Source: Acidobacteriota bacterium
GTDB taxonomy: Bacteria > Acidobacteriota > Blastocatellia > Pyrinomonadales > Pyrinomonadaceae
DNA length: 34,198 nucleotides
Assembly (NCBI GenBank): GCA_020846885.1
Contig: JADLDC010000319.1
Coordinates: 1-34,198 of the forward strand
Reading direction: 5' to 3'
The stretch's first letter is position 1, and each line of letters begins with the position of its first letter. Made by a program: the position numbers and the translations under genes. Under the pieces are notes generated by a model. The model saw only the letters and a program-made list of their open reading frames with translations, did not search any database and had not been told where the DNA came from. Shown piece by piece: positions 1 through 6,933 of this stretch.

Positions 1-719
1 ATCACGGCATGAAACAGGTCGCCCACAGCGGCGGAACCGCCGGCTATCAAACCTATCTCGCACGCTATCCGGACAAAAAGCTTTCGGTCGCGGCAATGTG
101 CAATGGCAATCCGCCGTCGTCGGGCACTGTGGCCCACAACATCGTTGACGAGATCTTTGGCCCGTATCCGCAGGCCGCGAAACCACCGGAGCCGGTCGCG
201 ATGACGGAAGACCAGCTAAAGAAATACGTCGGCATTTTCCGGGATGAGCGAACTCATTTTCCGCTTCGGTTCATTATCGACAAGGGTTCACTTAAGTTGG
301 ACTCAACGCAGTTGAAGACCTTGTCTGAAGCAACTTTCATGATCGGAAATCGACGCCTGACATTCACCATCGACAAGAATGGAAACCCGATCGGCGGTCA
401 ATCTGTCGATCCGGCGGGCGCGGTTGATCGCTTTGCCGCAGAAAAGGCCTGGGAGCCGACACCCGCGGATCTGGCAAATTTTACAGGCGCTTGGTATAGC
501 GGCGAGGCTCAGGCTGGCGTGTCGTTCGTGGTCGAAAACGGAAAGGCATTCATCGTAAATAAACCGGTCATAAATATCGAACTGCGGCCGATCTATAAGG
601 ACCACTTTTCCGGCGAAGACTATGTCATCTGGTTTACACGCAATGCCAAAGGAAAGATCGAGCGGATGCACGTCGGCGCGGGAAGAATGCGGGATATGTA
701 TTTTGAAAGAGCTCGCTGA
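1..719 (+). CDS. Serine beta-lactamase-like hydrolase, C-terminal part (truncated by window start)
   Basis: The reading frame is open from the window edge (codons from base 3) to a TGA at 717-719, so only the C-terminal ~239 residues are present. The first residues (HGMKQVAHSGGTAGYQTYLA) match the HxG motif region that ends the catalytic domain of class C beta-lactamase/serine peptidase S12-type hydrolases; the following 'yPDKKLSVAAMCN' strand is also typical. The remaining ~180 residues look like the beta-rich C-terminal extension that often follows this domain. The Ser-x-x-Lys and Tyr-x-Asn motifs would lie upstream, outside the window. The ATG at position 9 is internal to the motif and is not the start. 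A second, complete hydrolase of this kind lies at 22793. Substrate unknown; probably secreted like its relatives, but no signal peptide can be seen here. Confidence 0.8.
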   Translation, partial: HGMKQVAHSGGTAGYQTYLARYPDKKLSVAAMCNGNPPSSGTVAHNIVDEIFGPYPQAAKPPEPVAMTEDQLKKYVGIFRDERTHFPLRFIIDKGSLKLDSTQLKTLSEATFMIGNRRLTFTIDKNGNPIGGQSVDPAGAVDRFAAEKAWEPTPADLANFTGAWYSGEAQAGVSFVVENGKAFIVNKPVINIELRPIYKDHFSGEDYVIWFTRNAKGKIERMHVGAGRMRDMYFERAR

Positions 720-1083
720 ATTTTGCCTGGGCTGCTTCAAAGGGCACCGAATTACACGATCGCCTGATCCGGTATTTTGACAAGGGAAGCCTTGCGGCGG
801 CGGGTGCTTGTCAGTGTGAGCAATGTTCTTTTTGCGAAAGGAATTCCGTTATCAGAAATGGGCGATCTCGACGCGCGTTGCTGCCCGGAAATCACATTCG
901 TAAATTGAAGGGGCGCGCGAGCTTCCGGCCGAATTTTGGAACGATCATCCGGGAAACGGGCCGGTTCGTTTGCGCACTGACTCAACAGGACATGACGGAT
1001 TTGATGTCATTTCCAAATTTTGATCGAAATAAGTTAGTAGATCGTCCCGTCCGATGGAGATCAAAAAGAACTAGGAATCAATT
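720..1083. other. Gene-free stretch upstream of the alpha/beta hydrolase
   Basis: No convincing coding frame is seen. A short frame from 878 overlaps the next gene out of frame and resembles nothing. The only local structure noted is a weak 5-bp inverted repeat (ATGAC...GTCAT, near 990-1008). The end of the stretch carries an AGGA Shine-Dalgarno at 1073-1076, seven bases before the ATG at 1084. A promoter for the hydrolase is expected here, but I see no convincing -35/-10 pair. Confidence 0.5.
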
Positions 1084-2052
1084 ATGCAGCTTACCAATTA
1101 CAAAGGCGGCGGCCGGATGATGGCCGCCGGATCGATCTTAATTATGGTGATATTATCCGCTGGCTTTATGCAAGCGCAGAAGACGATGACGAACAACGGC
1201 ATCCTCGGGAAAGATCATTTTGTTAAGAGCAATGGGCTGAAGGTGTATTTGTGGGAAAAATATCATAAGAACTATGCCAAGACGTTCGCGAAGACGAACA
1301 AGGTCGTGCTGCTGGTTCACGGAGCGACGTGGACGGGACGGCCGGATTTTGATCTGCAGATCCGCGACTATTCGCTGATGGATTTTCTAGCGAAGAACGG
1401 CTACGACGTTTGGGCGATAGATATTCATGGTTATGGCCGGTCGGAGAAGACGGACAAGGATTGGTCTGATACAGCATCGGCGGCGGGAGACATTGGCGCG
1501 GCGGTTGATTACATCACGAAGCTCCGCGGCATCGAAAAAATGTCGATCCTCGGTTGGTCCTGGGGAACGCAGACGACGGGCCTCTATACAATGCGGCATC
1601 CGGAAAAGGTCGAAAAGCTGATACTTTACGCAATGGGCTGGAAGGTCCCGCCTGGCGTGAAAGTTCCTCCGCCTCCAACCGAACAGTATCGCGTTACAAA
1701 TGAAGCCGCCGCCCGTTCGGATTTTATCGCCGGCCAATACGAGCCTGATGTCGTTGAGAAATATGTCAGAGAGGCTCTCGCTGAAGTTCCAAAAGCACCT
1801 AATGGCGGCCGAGTTGATATGTCGACCAAACTGCCGATCCTCGATCCTGCGGCGATACGAGTTCCAACATTGATCATCCGGCCCGAAAAGGATTTTCTCA
1901 GCACCGAAGCGCAAACACTGGAGTTCTTCCAAAAACTCGGCACGAATTACAAAAGCTACGCCTTTCTGCCCGACGGCGGCCATGCTATCTTGCTCGAAAA
2001 GAATTATCGAAAATTTCAGAATGTCGTTTTGGGATTTCTGGATCAACCCTGA
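1084..2052 (+). CDS. Secreted alpha/beta hydrolase
   Basis: A 322-residue alpha/beta-hydrolase fold protein. The N-terminus has a hydrophobic stretch (MMAAGSILIMVILSAGFMQA, residues 12-31) ending in a signal-peptidase-like AQ, so export is likely. Fold motifs follow in order: the oxyanion-type HG in VVLLVHG (~74-80), the nucleophile elbow GWSWG with Ser159, an acid candidate Asp270 in RPEKDF, and His300 in DGGHA. These give a complete Ser-Asp-His triad, and the length is normal for the family. The start is supported by AGGA at 1073-1076 with a 7-nt spacer; an internal ATG-ATG at residues 12-13 is an alternative. The substrate (ester, lactone, epoxide or other) cannot be told from sequence. 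It ends 21 nt before the first array paralog, so co-transcription is possible. Confidence 0.85.
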   Translation: MQLTNYKGGGRMMAAGSILIMVILSAGFMQAQKTMTNNGILGKDHFVKSNGLKVYLWEKYHKNYAKTFAKTNKVVLLVHGATWTGRPDFDLQIRDYSLMDFLAKNGYDVWAIDIHGYGRSEKTDKDWSDTASAAGDIGAAVDYITKLRGIEKMSILGWSWGTQTTGLYTMRHPEKVEKLILYAMGWKVPPGVKVPPPPTEQYRVTNEAAARSDFIAGQYEPDVVEKYVREALAEVPKAPNGGRVDMSTKLPILDPAAIRVPTLIIRPEKDFLSTEAQTLEFFQKLGTNYKSYAFLPDGGHAILLEKNYRKFQNVVLGFLDQP

Positions 2053-2073
2053 TCCTGTGCCATACCAACCAAT

Positions 2074-3942
2074 ATGAAACGCTGCCCGCAGTGTGCCCGA
2101 GATTACAATGACGACTCGTTAAGCTTCTGCCTCGACGACGGATCAGAACTCCTCTTCGGCCCCGCGTCAGGCAGGTCAGAACCGGGAACGATAGCGACCG
2201 GGTTCTTGTCAGGCGACGAACCCGCAACGGCGATCCAGTCAGAACCGCCTGCGTTAGCGGGCGGCCAGTTCACGGGCGAATCGAAGACGGCGATCTTGTC
2301 AGAACCACCTGCGATAGCGGGTGGTTTAATTGGGATGACAGACGAGTCGCAGTTGAACACCGCTATTCTTCAACCACCCGCTACCGCAGGTGGTTCTGAC
2401 TCGAAGGAAAGGCAGAGCCTTTCCCCAAATAGGGCGGCGGAGCCGCGAGGGAAAGTAGGCAGTAGGCGGATGCAGTTGGCAGTTGCCGTGATCGCCGTTT
2501 TGATTCTCGTTGGCGGATTTTTCGGTTTTCGATACTTCACCTCATCGAATTCGGGATCGATCAATTCCATTGCCGTCCTGCCTTTTGAAAACCGAAGCGG
2601 AAATGCGGACACCGAATACTTGAGCGATGGATTGGCCGAGTCGCTGATCTATCGTTTATCGCAATTGCCCGATCTGAAAGTTAGTCCGACGAGTTCGGTA
2701 TTTCGTTATAAAGGCAAAGAAGCCGACCCGCAAGTTGTCGCCAAGGAATTGGGAGTTGATTCGGTGATGACCGGACGCATCACCGGGCGCGGCGATGAAT
2801 TTACCATCAGCGTCAATCTGGTCGATACACGAAACGGCAAATCGCTTTGGGGCGAACAGTATGAACGCAAGCAGTCGGAGCTGCTCACCACGCAACGCGA
2901 GATCGCAACGGAGATCGCGAATAAGCTGCAACTGAAATTGTCGGGCGAAGAGCGAGGGCTTACCAAACAATACACGACGAGCAACGAGGCATATCAGCTT
3001 TACATGAAGGGCCGTTACCAATGGAATCAGCGAACTGGAAATTCCCTAAAACAAGCGGCCGACTTTTTCAACCAGGCGGTAGAAAAGGATCCGGATTTCG
3101 CGCTTGCGTATTCGGGCTTGGCGGAAAGTTATACGCTGTTCGGGGTTTACAGCGTCGCGGCGCCGCTAGACGCGATGCCGAAAGCGAAGGCGGCGGCTCT
3201 GCGGGCGATCGAACTCGATGATTCGCTGGCTGAAACCCACGTTGCGCTCGGAATCTATTATTCAAACTTTGCATGGAATCAGCCCGCCGCCGAAAAGGAA
3301 TTTCGCCGCGCGATCGAACTGAATCCAAATTACGCGACCGCCCATCAGCAGTTCGGTGTAGAATGCCTGACCGCGATGAGCAGGTTCGACGAAGCCGTGA
3401 CGGAAGGGAAACGCGCCGAAGAACTCGACCCGCTTTCGCCGATCATCGGCGCGGATCTGGGTCATATTCTAACGAGGGCCAGACGATTTGATGAATCTGT
3501 TGCACAGCTCGATCGCGTTCTCGCGCTCGATCCGAATTTCTGGGTTACATATTGGTATTTAGGAATGGCTTATCAGGGCAAAGGTCAGTATGCGGAAGCT
3601 GTTTCGGCCTACAGAAAAGGGATGGCATTGAACCGCAGTGAGTGGCTGAAAGCCTTGCTCATAAATTCATTGGTGAAAACGGGCGAACGTCAGGAAGCCG
3701 TCAAACTGCTCAATGAATTACAAGCGGAATCGGAGAGCCGCTACGTTTCGGGTTCGGCGCTTGCCATCGCCTACGGCTCGCTCGGCGAAAAGGATAAAGC
3801 CTTTGCCTACCTGAACAAAGACGTTGACGAACGAGCCTCGCGCCCGGCAGTATTTTCAGTCAATCCGGTTTGGGACGACCTGCGCGAAGACCCGCGTTTC
3901 GCCGAAGTCCTGCGCCGCGTCGAAGCGGGAAAGATGGACTGA
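2074..3942 (+). CDS. Array paralog 1: zinc ribbon-repeat linker-TM-TolB-like-TPR protein
   Basis: 622 residues. Residues 1-28 form a mini zinc ribbon (C4-x2-C7 ... C19-LDDG) with three visible cysteines. Residues ~30-125 are a low-complexity linker containing SEPPALAGG, SEPPAIAGG and QPPATAGGSD, all encoded by palindromic DNA repeats. A single membrane segment (~133-154) follows positively charged residues (GSRR), suggesting zinc ribbon inside and C-terminus outside. Residues ~165-285 are a TolB-N/CsgG-like module (SIAVLPFENRSG ... YLSDGLAESL ... ELGVDSVMTGRI ... LWGEQYERK). Residues ~300-615 are TPR-type repeats (e.g. FNQAVEKDPDFALAYSGLAE, EFRRAIELNPNYATAHQQFG). No catalytic residues are seen; a scaffold or sensor role is inference. 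First member of the array, with no clear Shine-Dalgarno before the ATG. Confidence 0.88.
   Translation: MKRCPQCARDYNDDSLSFCLDDGSELLFGPASGRSEPGTIATGFLSGDEPATAIQSEPPALAGGQFTGESKTAILSEPPAIAGGLIGMTDESQLNTAILQPPATAGGSDSKERQSLSPNRAAEPRGKVGSRRMQLAVAVIAVLILVGGFFGFRYFTSSNSGSINSIAVLPFENRSGNADTEYLSDGLAESLIYRLSQLPDLKVSPTSSVFRYKGKEADPQVVAKELGVDSVMTGRITGRGDEFTISVNLVDTRNGKSLWGEQYERKQSELLTTQREIATEIANKLQLKLSGEERGLTKQYTTSNEAYQLYMKGRYQWNQRTGNSLKQAADFFNQAVEKDPDFALAYSGLAESYTLFGVYSVAAPLDAMPKAKAAALRAIELDDSLAETHVALGIYYSNFAWNQPAAEKEFRRAIELNPNYATAHQQFGVECLTAMSRFDEAVTEGKRAEELDPLSPIIGADLGHILTRARRFDESVAQLDRVLALDPNFWVTYWYLGMAYQGKGQYAEAVSAYRKGMALNRSEWLKALLINSLVKTGERQEAVKLLNELQAESESRYVSGSALAIAYGSLGEKDKAFAYLNKDVDERASRPAVFSVNPVWDDLREDPRFAEVLRRVEAGKMD
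2175..2446 (+). repeat. In-frame palindromic repeat cluster in linker of paralog 1
   Basis: Four kinds of element are read as codons. A variant arm lies at 2175-2204 (SEPGTIATG). REP-like arms lie at 2238-2267 and 2298-2327 in direct orientation. An inverted arm lies at 2371-2400, 43 nt after the second direct arm, so 2298-2400 is a REPIN-like inverted pair. A two-hairpin element follows at 2406-2446: the 8-bp perfect stem GGAAAGGC/GCCTTTCC with an AGA loop (2406-2424), then GCGGC/GCCGC around GGA (2434-2446). Each direct arm is itself a hairpin, e.g. CCACCTGC-GATA-GCGGGTGG. Confidence 0.85.
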
Positions 3943-3943
3943 G

Positions 3944-3996
3944 TTGAGCGAAGGCCCGCGATTTAAAGACCTGCCGTGAAACGGATGGGTTTGCCG
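3944..3996 (+). pseudogene. Tail remnant of a lost array paralog
   Basis: Between paralog 1 and the PDDEXK nuclease gene, bases 3944-3973 read LSEGPRFKDL. After a one-frame slip, bases 3976-3996 read VKRMGLP. Together these match the conserved C-terminus of the array proteins (LRDDPRF..MVKRLNLPE in paralogs 3 and 9). The remnant suggests that another paralog once stood here and was lost or displaced around the nuclease gene. It also argues that the GTG at 3976 belongs to the remnant and is not the nuclease start. Confidence 0.6.
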
Positions 3997-4008
3997 GTAA
4001 GAGCGTTT

Positions 4009-5052
4009 ATGAGTTCGGAGCCGATCATTACAAACGAATACTCTGAGTTTATCTCAGGGTTGAAAGCCGATGTACGGCGGTCGCGGGTCAAGGCGGCGCT
4101 TGCGGTCAATCGCGAACTTGTTTTGCTTTATTGGCGGATCGGCAACGGCATTTTGGCAAAGCAGAAAGAACTCGGCTGGGGAGCCAAGGTCGTTGAGCAA
4201 ATATCGCTCGATCTCCGGCTGGAGTTTCCGGAGATGAAGGGGTTTTCGCGAACAAACCTGCTTTATATGAGAAGTTTCGCCGAAAACCATCCCGATTATG
4301 CATTTGTCCAGCAAGTTGCTGGACAAATACCGTGGTTCCACAACTGCGTAATTCTCGACAAGGTAAAAGACCAGCAAGAGCGGGAATTTTATATTAACAA
4401 AACCATCGAAAACGGCTGGAGCCGCAATGTTTTAGAGATACAGATCGAATCTGGATTGTATCTACGCCAAGGAAAAGCGATCACGAATTTTGAACTGACA
4501 TTGCCAAAACCGCAATCCGACCTTGCCCAACAGCTTTTGAAAAGCCCGTATAATTTTGATTTTCTCGGCCTGACGGACGAGGCTCACGAACGCGACATCG
4601 AGGCCGCGATGATGCGTCACACACGCGATTATCTGCTCGAACTCGGTGTCGGCTTTGCATTTGTCGGCAGCCAATACCGACTCGACGTGGGCGGCGAGGA
4701 GTTTTTTATCGATCAGCTTTTTTATCATCTGAAGCTCCGATGTTATTTCGTTTTGGAGCTAAAAGCAGGTAAATTCAAGCCGGAATATCTTGGCAAACTC
4801 AATTTCTATCTTTCGGCGATCGACGACCTGCTGCGCGACGACGGCGACAATCTCAGTGTCGGCCTGATCTTATGCCGGGCCGAAAACAAAACGGTGGCCG
4901 AATATGCCCTGCGCGATATGGCAAAACCGATCGGCATTTCAAGTTATGAACTGACGAGGATTCTCCCCGAAAATTTGCGTGGGACTCTCCCAACCATCGA
5001 AGAGATCGAGGCAGAATTAGAGACGGTAAAGATCCGCGATGAGAATTTATGA
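4009..5052 (+). CDS. DUF1016/YhcG-type PDDEXK nuclease domain protein
   Basis: 347 residues from the ATG at 4009 (MSSEPIITNEYSEF). An in-frame GTG at 3976 would add 11 residues, but those read as the tail of a degraded paralog. The N-terminal half (LLYWRIGNGILAKQKELGWG, SRTNLLYMRSF) is typical of the DUF1016 N-terminal domain. The C-terminal half holds a PDDEXK-type core: Asp235 in FFIDQLFYH and Glu250-Leu-Lys252 in VLELKAGKFKPE. Members of this family are found among mobile and defence-associated genes; a DNA-cleaving role here is inference. The gene sits inside the paralog array, and its TGA overlaps the ATG of paralog 2 (ATGA at 5049-5052), so it is likely co-translated with the array. Confidence 0.88.
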   Translation: MSSEPIITNEYSEFISGLKADVRRSRVKAALAVNRELVLLYWRIGNGILAKQKELGWGAKVVEQISLDLRLEFPEMKGFSRTNLLYMRSFAENHPDYAFVQQVAGQIPWFHNCVILDKVKDQQEREFYINKTIENGWSRNVLEIQIESGLYLRQGKAITNFELTLPKPQSDLAQQLLKSPYNFDFLGLTDEAHERDIEAAMMRHTRDYLLELGVGFAFVGSQYRLDVGGEEFFIDQLFYHLKLRCYFVLELKAGKFKPEYLGKLNFYLSAIDDLLRDDGDNLSVGLILCRAENKTVAEYALRDMAKPIGISSYELTRILPENLRGTLPTIEEIEAELETVKIRDENL

Positions 5053-6923
5053 AACGATGCCCGCAATGCGGCCGAGAGTATGACAATACGATGATGTTCT
5101 GTCTCGATGACGGAGCCGAGTTGCTTTACGGCCCCGCAAGGTCAGAACCGGGAGCGGTAGCGACTGGGGTCCCGTCCGGCGATGAACCCGCAACCGCCAT
5201 CTTGTCAGAACCGCCTGCGTCAGCGGGCGGCCAGTTCGTTGGCGAGTCGGCAACCGCGATCTTGTCAGAACCGCCTGCGATAGCGGGTGGTTTAACTTGC
5301 ACAACAGACGACGCGGAGTTAAAAACGGCCATTCTTCAACCACCCGCTACCGCAGGTGGTTCTGACTCGACGGAATGGCAGAGCCTTTCCGCAAATCGGG
5401 TGGCAAAGCCGCGGGGGAAAGTCGGCAGTCGGCAGTGGCAGTTGGCTGCGGTCGGATTTACCGCGTTGGTTCTTATCGGCGGGTTCTTTGCGTACAAATA
5501 TTTCGCTCCAACACAACAGATCGAATCGATCGCGGTAATGCCGTTCGTAAATGAGAGCGGGAATGCGGATGTCGAATATTTGTCGGACGGCATGACTGAG
5601 ACTCTCATTAGCAGTTTGTCGAACATTCCCAATTTATCGGTAAAGGCGAGAAGCACGGTTTTTTATTACAAGGGCAAAGAGGCTTCGCCGAAGATGATCG
5701 GTGAAGAGTTGAAGGTGCAGGCGGTTTTGTTGGGCAGAGTCTCCCAACGCGGTGACGATCTGAAATTGAGTCTGGAACTCGTCAACACCGGAACTCAGGA
5801 TGTGATATGGAGCCAGCAATATAATCGTAAACAATCCGACCTGGTTTCATTGCAAAGCGAGATCGCCAAAACTGTATCGGACAAACTTCGTTCGAAATTA
5901 ACCGCGACTGAACAGGAGCGGGTCAGCAAGACCAACACGAGTAGTTCCGAGGCACAGCAGCTTTACCTGAAAGGGCGTTTTCATTGGAGCAAAAGAACGA
6001 CCGAGGACTTTCAAAGAGCCAGAGAGTATTTCCAGCAAGCGATCGCGGCTGACCCGAACTTCGCACTCGCACACACGGGACTCGCCGACACTTTGGCATT
6101 GATGCCGTATTACGGTGCATTCAGGCCAAACGAATATATGCCTCTGGCAAAACAGGCGGCACAGAAAGCTCTCGAAATTGACCCGAATTCGGCGGAAGCC
6201 CACGCTTCGCTCGGTCAGATCTTGACCAACTATGATTACGATCTTAAAGGTGCTGAGAGAGAGCTAAAGAGGGCGATTGAACTCGACCCTAAGTACCCGT
6301 CAGCATATCAGTGGCTTGCAGAGGTCTATCATTTTTCGGGAAATGGCGACCAGTCGCTTTCGGAGATAAATAAAGCTATTGAACTTGACCCGTTGTCGAT
6401 GGTCATAAATAACCAAAAAGGTAGAGTGATTGATTTTGGAAGCAAGCGGGACGAAGCAATTGTTCAGTTTAAGAAAACCATTGAGTTGTTTCCGGACGCA
6501 GCGAGTCCTCACAATAACCTCTCCGACGTTTATGAAGCCAAGGGTATGTATTCCGAGGCAGTTGAACAACGTCTTATCCAGCTCAAACTACTCTTTGGCG
6601 TTAGTCCGGAAAACATCAAAGACCTCCAACTAGCTTTTGAAAAAGACGGTTACAAGGGTTTTGTGCAAAAGCAAATAGACATTCAACTGGACACTCAGAG
6701 ATCAATTCTGGAGAAGGATAAAAATGCTTATCTACCGGCCTTTCGAATTGCGGAAGCCTATTCCCGTCTCGGGGACAAAGATAAAGCGTTGGAATACCTG
6801 AACAAAGCGTATGATCAACGCGAACCACAGATCGCAGAACTCAAAATCCGATTGCCACTTAATGTTCTGCGAGACGAACCGCGATTTAAGGAATTGGTCA
6901 GGAAGGTCGGGTTTCCCGAATAG
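5049..6923 (+). CDS. Array paralog 2: zinc ribbon-repeat linker-TM-TolB-like-TPR protein
   Basis: 624 residues. The zinc ribbon (CPQC ... FCLDDGAELLYGP) covers residues 1-29. The repeat linker spans ~30-125. A single membrane segment lies at ~131-151 after basic residues. The TolB-like module (~157-280) is of a second subtype shared with paralog 4: IESIAVMPFVNESGNADVEY, LSVKARS and LKVQAVLLGRV. TPR repeats fill ~290-600 (EYFQQAIAADPNFALAHTGLAD, ELKRAIELDPKYPSAYQWLAE). The C-terminus (DEPRFKELVRKVGFPE) is the family tail. The start overlaps the stop of the nuclease gene, and the next paralog begins 10 nt after the stop. Linker DNA from 5291 to 5366 is identical to 8928-9003 in paralog 4, pointing to recent exchange. 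The function is unknown beyond protein-protein scaffolding. Confidence 0.88.
   Translation: MKRCPQCGREYDNTMMFCLDDGAELLYGPARSEPGAVATGVPSGDEPATAILSEPPASAGGQFVGESATAILSEPPAIAGGLTCTTDDAELKTAILQPPATAGGSDSTEWQSLSANRVAKPRGKVGSRQWQLAAVGFTALVLIGGFFAYKYFAPTQQIESIAVMPFVNESGNADVEYLSDGMTETLISSLSNIPNLSVKARSTVFYYKGKEASPKMIGEELKVQAVLLGRVSQRGDDLKLSLELVNTGTQDVIWSQQYNRKQSDLVSLQSEIAKTVSDKLRSKLTATEQERVSKTNTSSSEAQQLYLKGRFHWSKRTTEDFQRAREYFQQAIAADPNFALAHTGLADTLALMPYYGAFRPNEYMPLAKQAAQKALEIDPNSAEAHASLGQILTNYDYDLKGAERELKRAIELDPKYPSAYQWLAEVYHFSGNGDQSLSEINKAIELDPLSMVINNQKGRVIDFGSKRDEAIVQFKKTIELFPDAASPHNNLSDVYEAKGMYSEAVEQRLIQLKLLFGVSPENIKDLQLAFEKDGYKGFVQKQIDIQLDTQRSILEKDKNAYLPAFRIAEAYSRLGDKDKALEYLNKAYDQREPQIAELKIRLPLNVLRDEPRFKELVRKVGFPE
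5141..5412 (+). repeat. In-frame palindromic repeat cluster in linker of paralog 2
   Basis: The order of elements is the same as in paralog 1. The variant arm is at 5141-5170 (SEPGAVATG). Direct REP-like arms are at 5204-5233 and 5264-5293, and an inverted arm is at 5337-5366 after a 43-nt spacer. The two-hairpin element is at 5372-5412, with one stem mismatch (GGAATGGC/GCCTTTCC). The offsets (30-nt arms, 30-nt gap between direct arms, 43-nt spacer) are the same as in paralog 1, so the whole cluster was inherited or copied as a block. Confidence 0.85.
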
Positions 6924-6933
6924 AATTTAGCCT

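Noticed and set aside
878-1120. 80-residue + strand frame before the alpha/beta hydrolase
   Set aside because: Overlaps the hydrolase start in another frame, has no Shine-Dalgarno and no recognisable motif.
3976-4008. GTG start for the PDDEXK nuclease
   Set aside because: The extra residues (VKRMGLP...) match the tail of a lost array paralog; the ATG at 4009 begins the family-like text.
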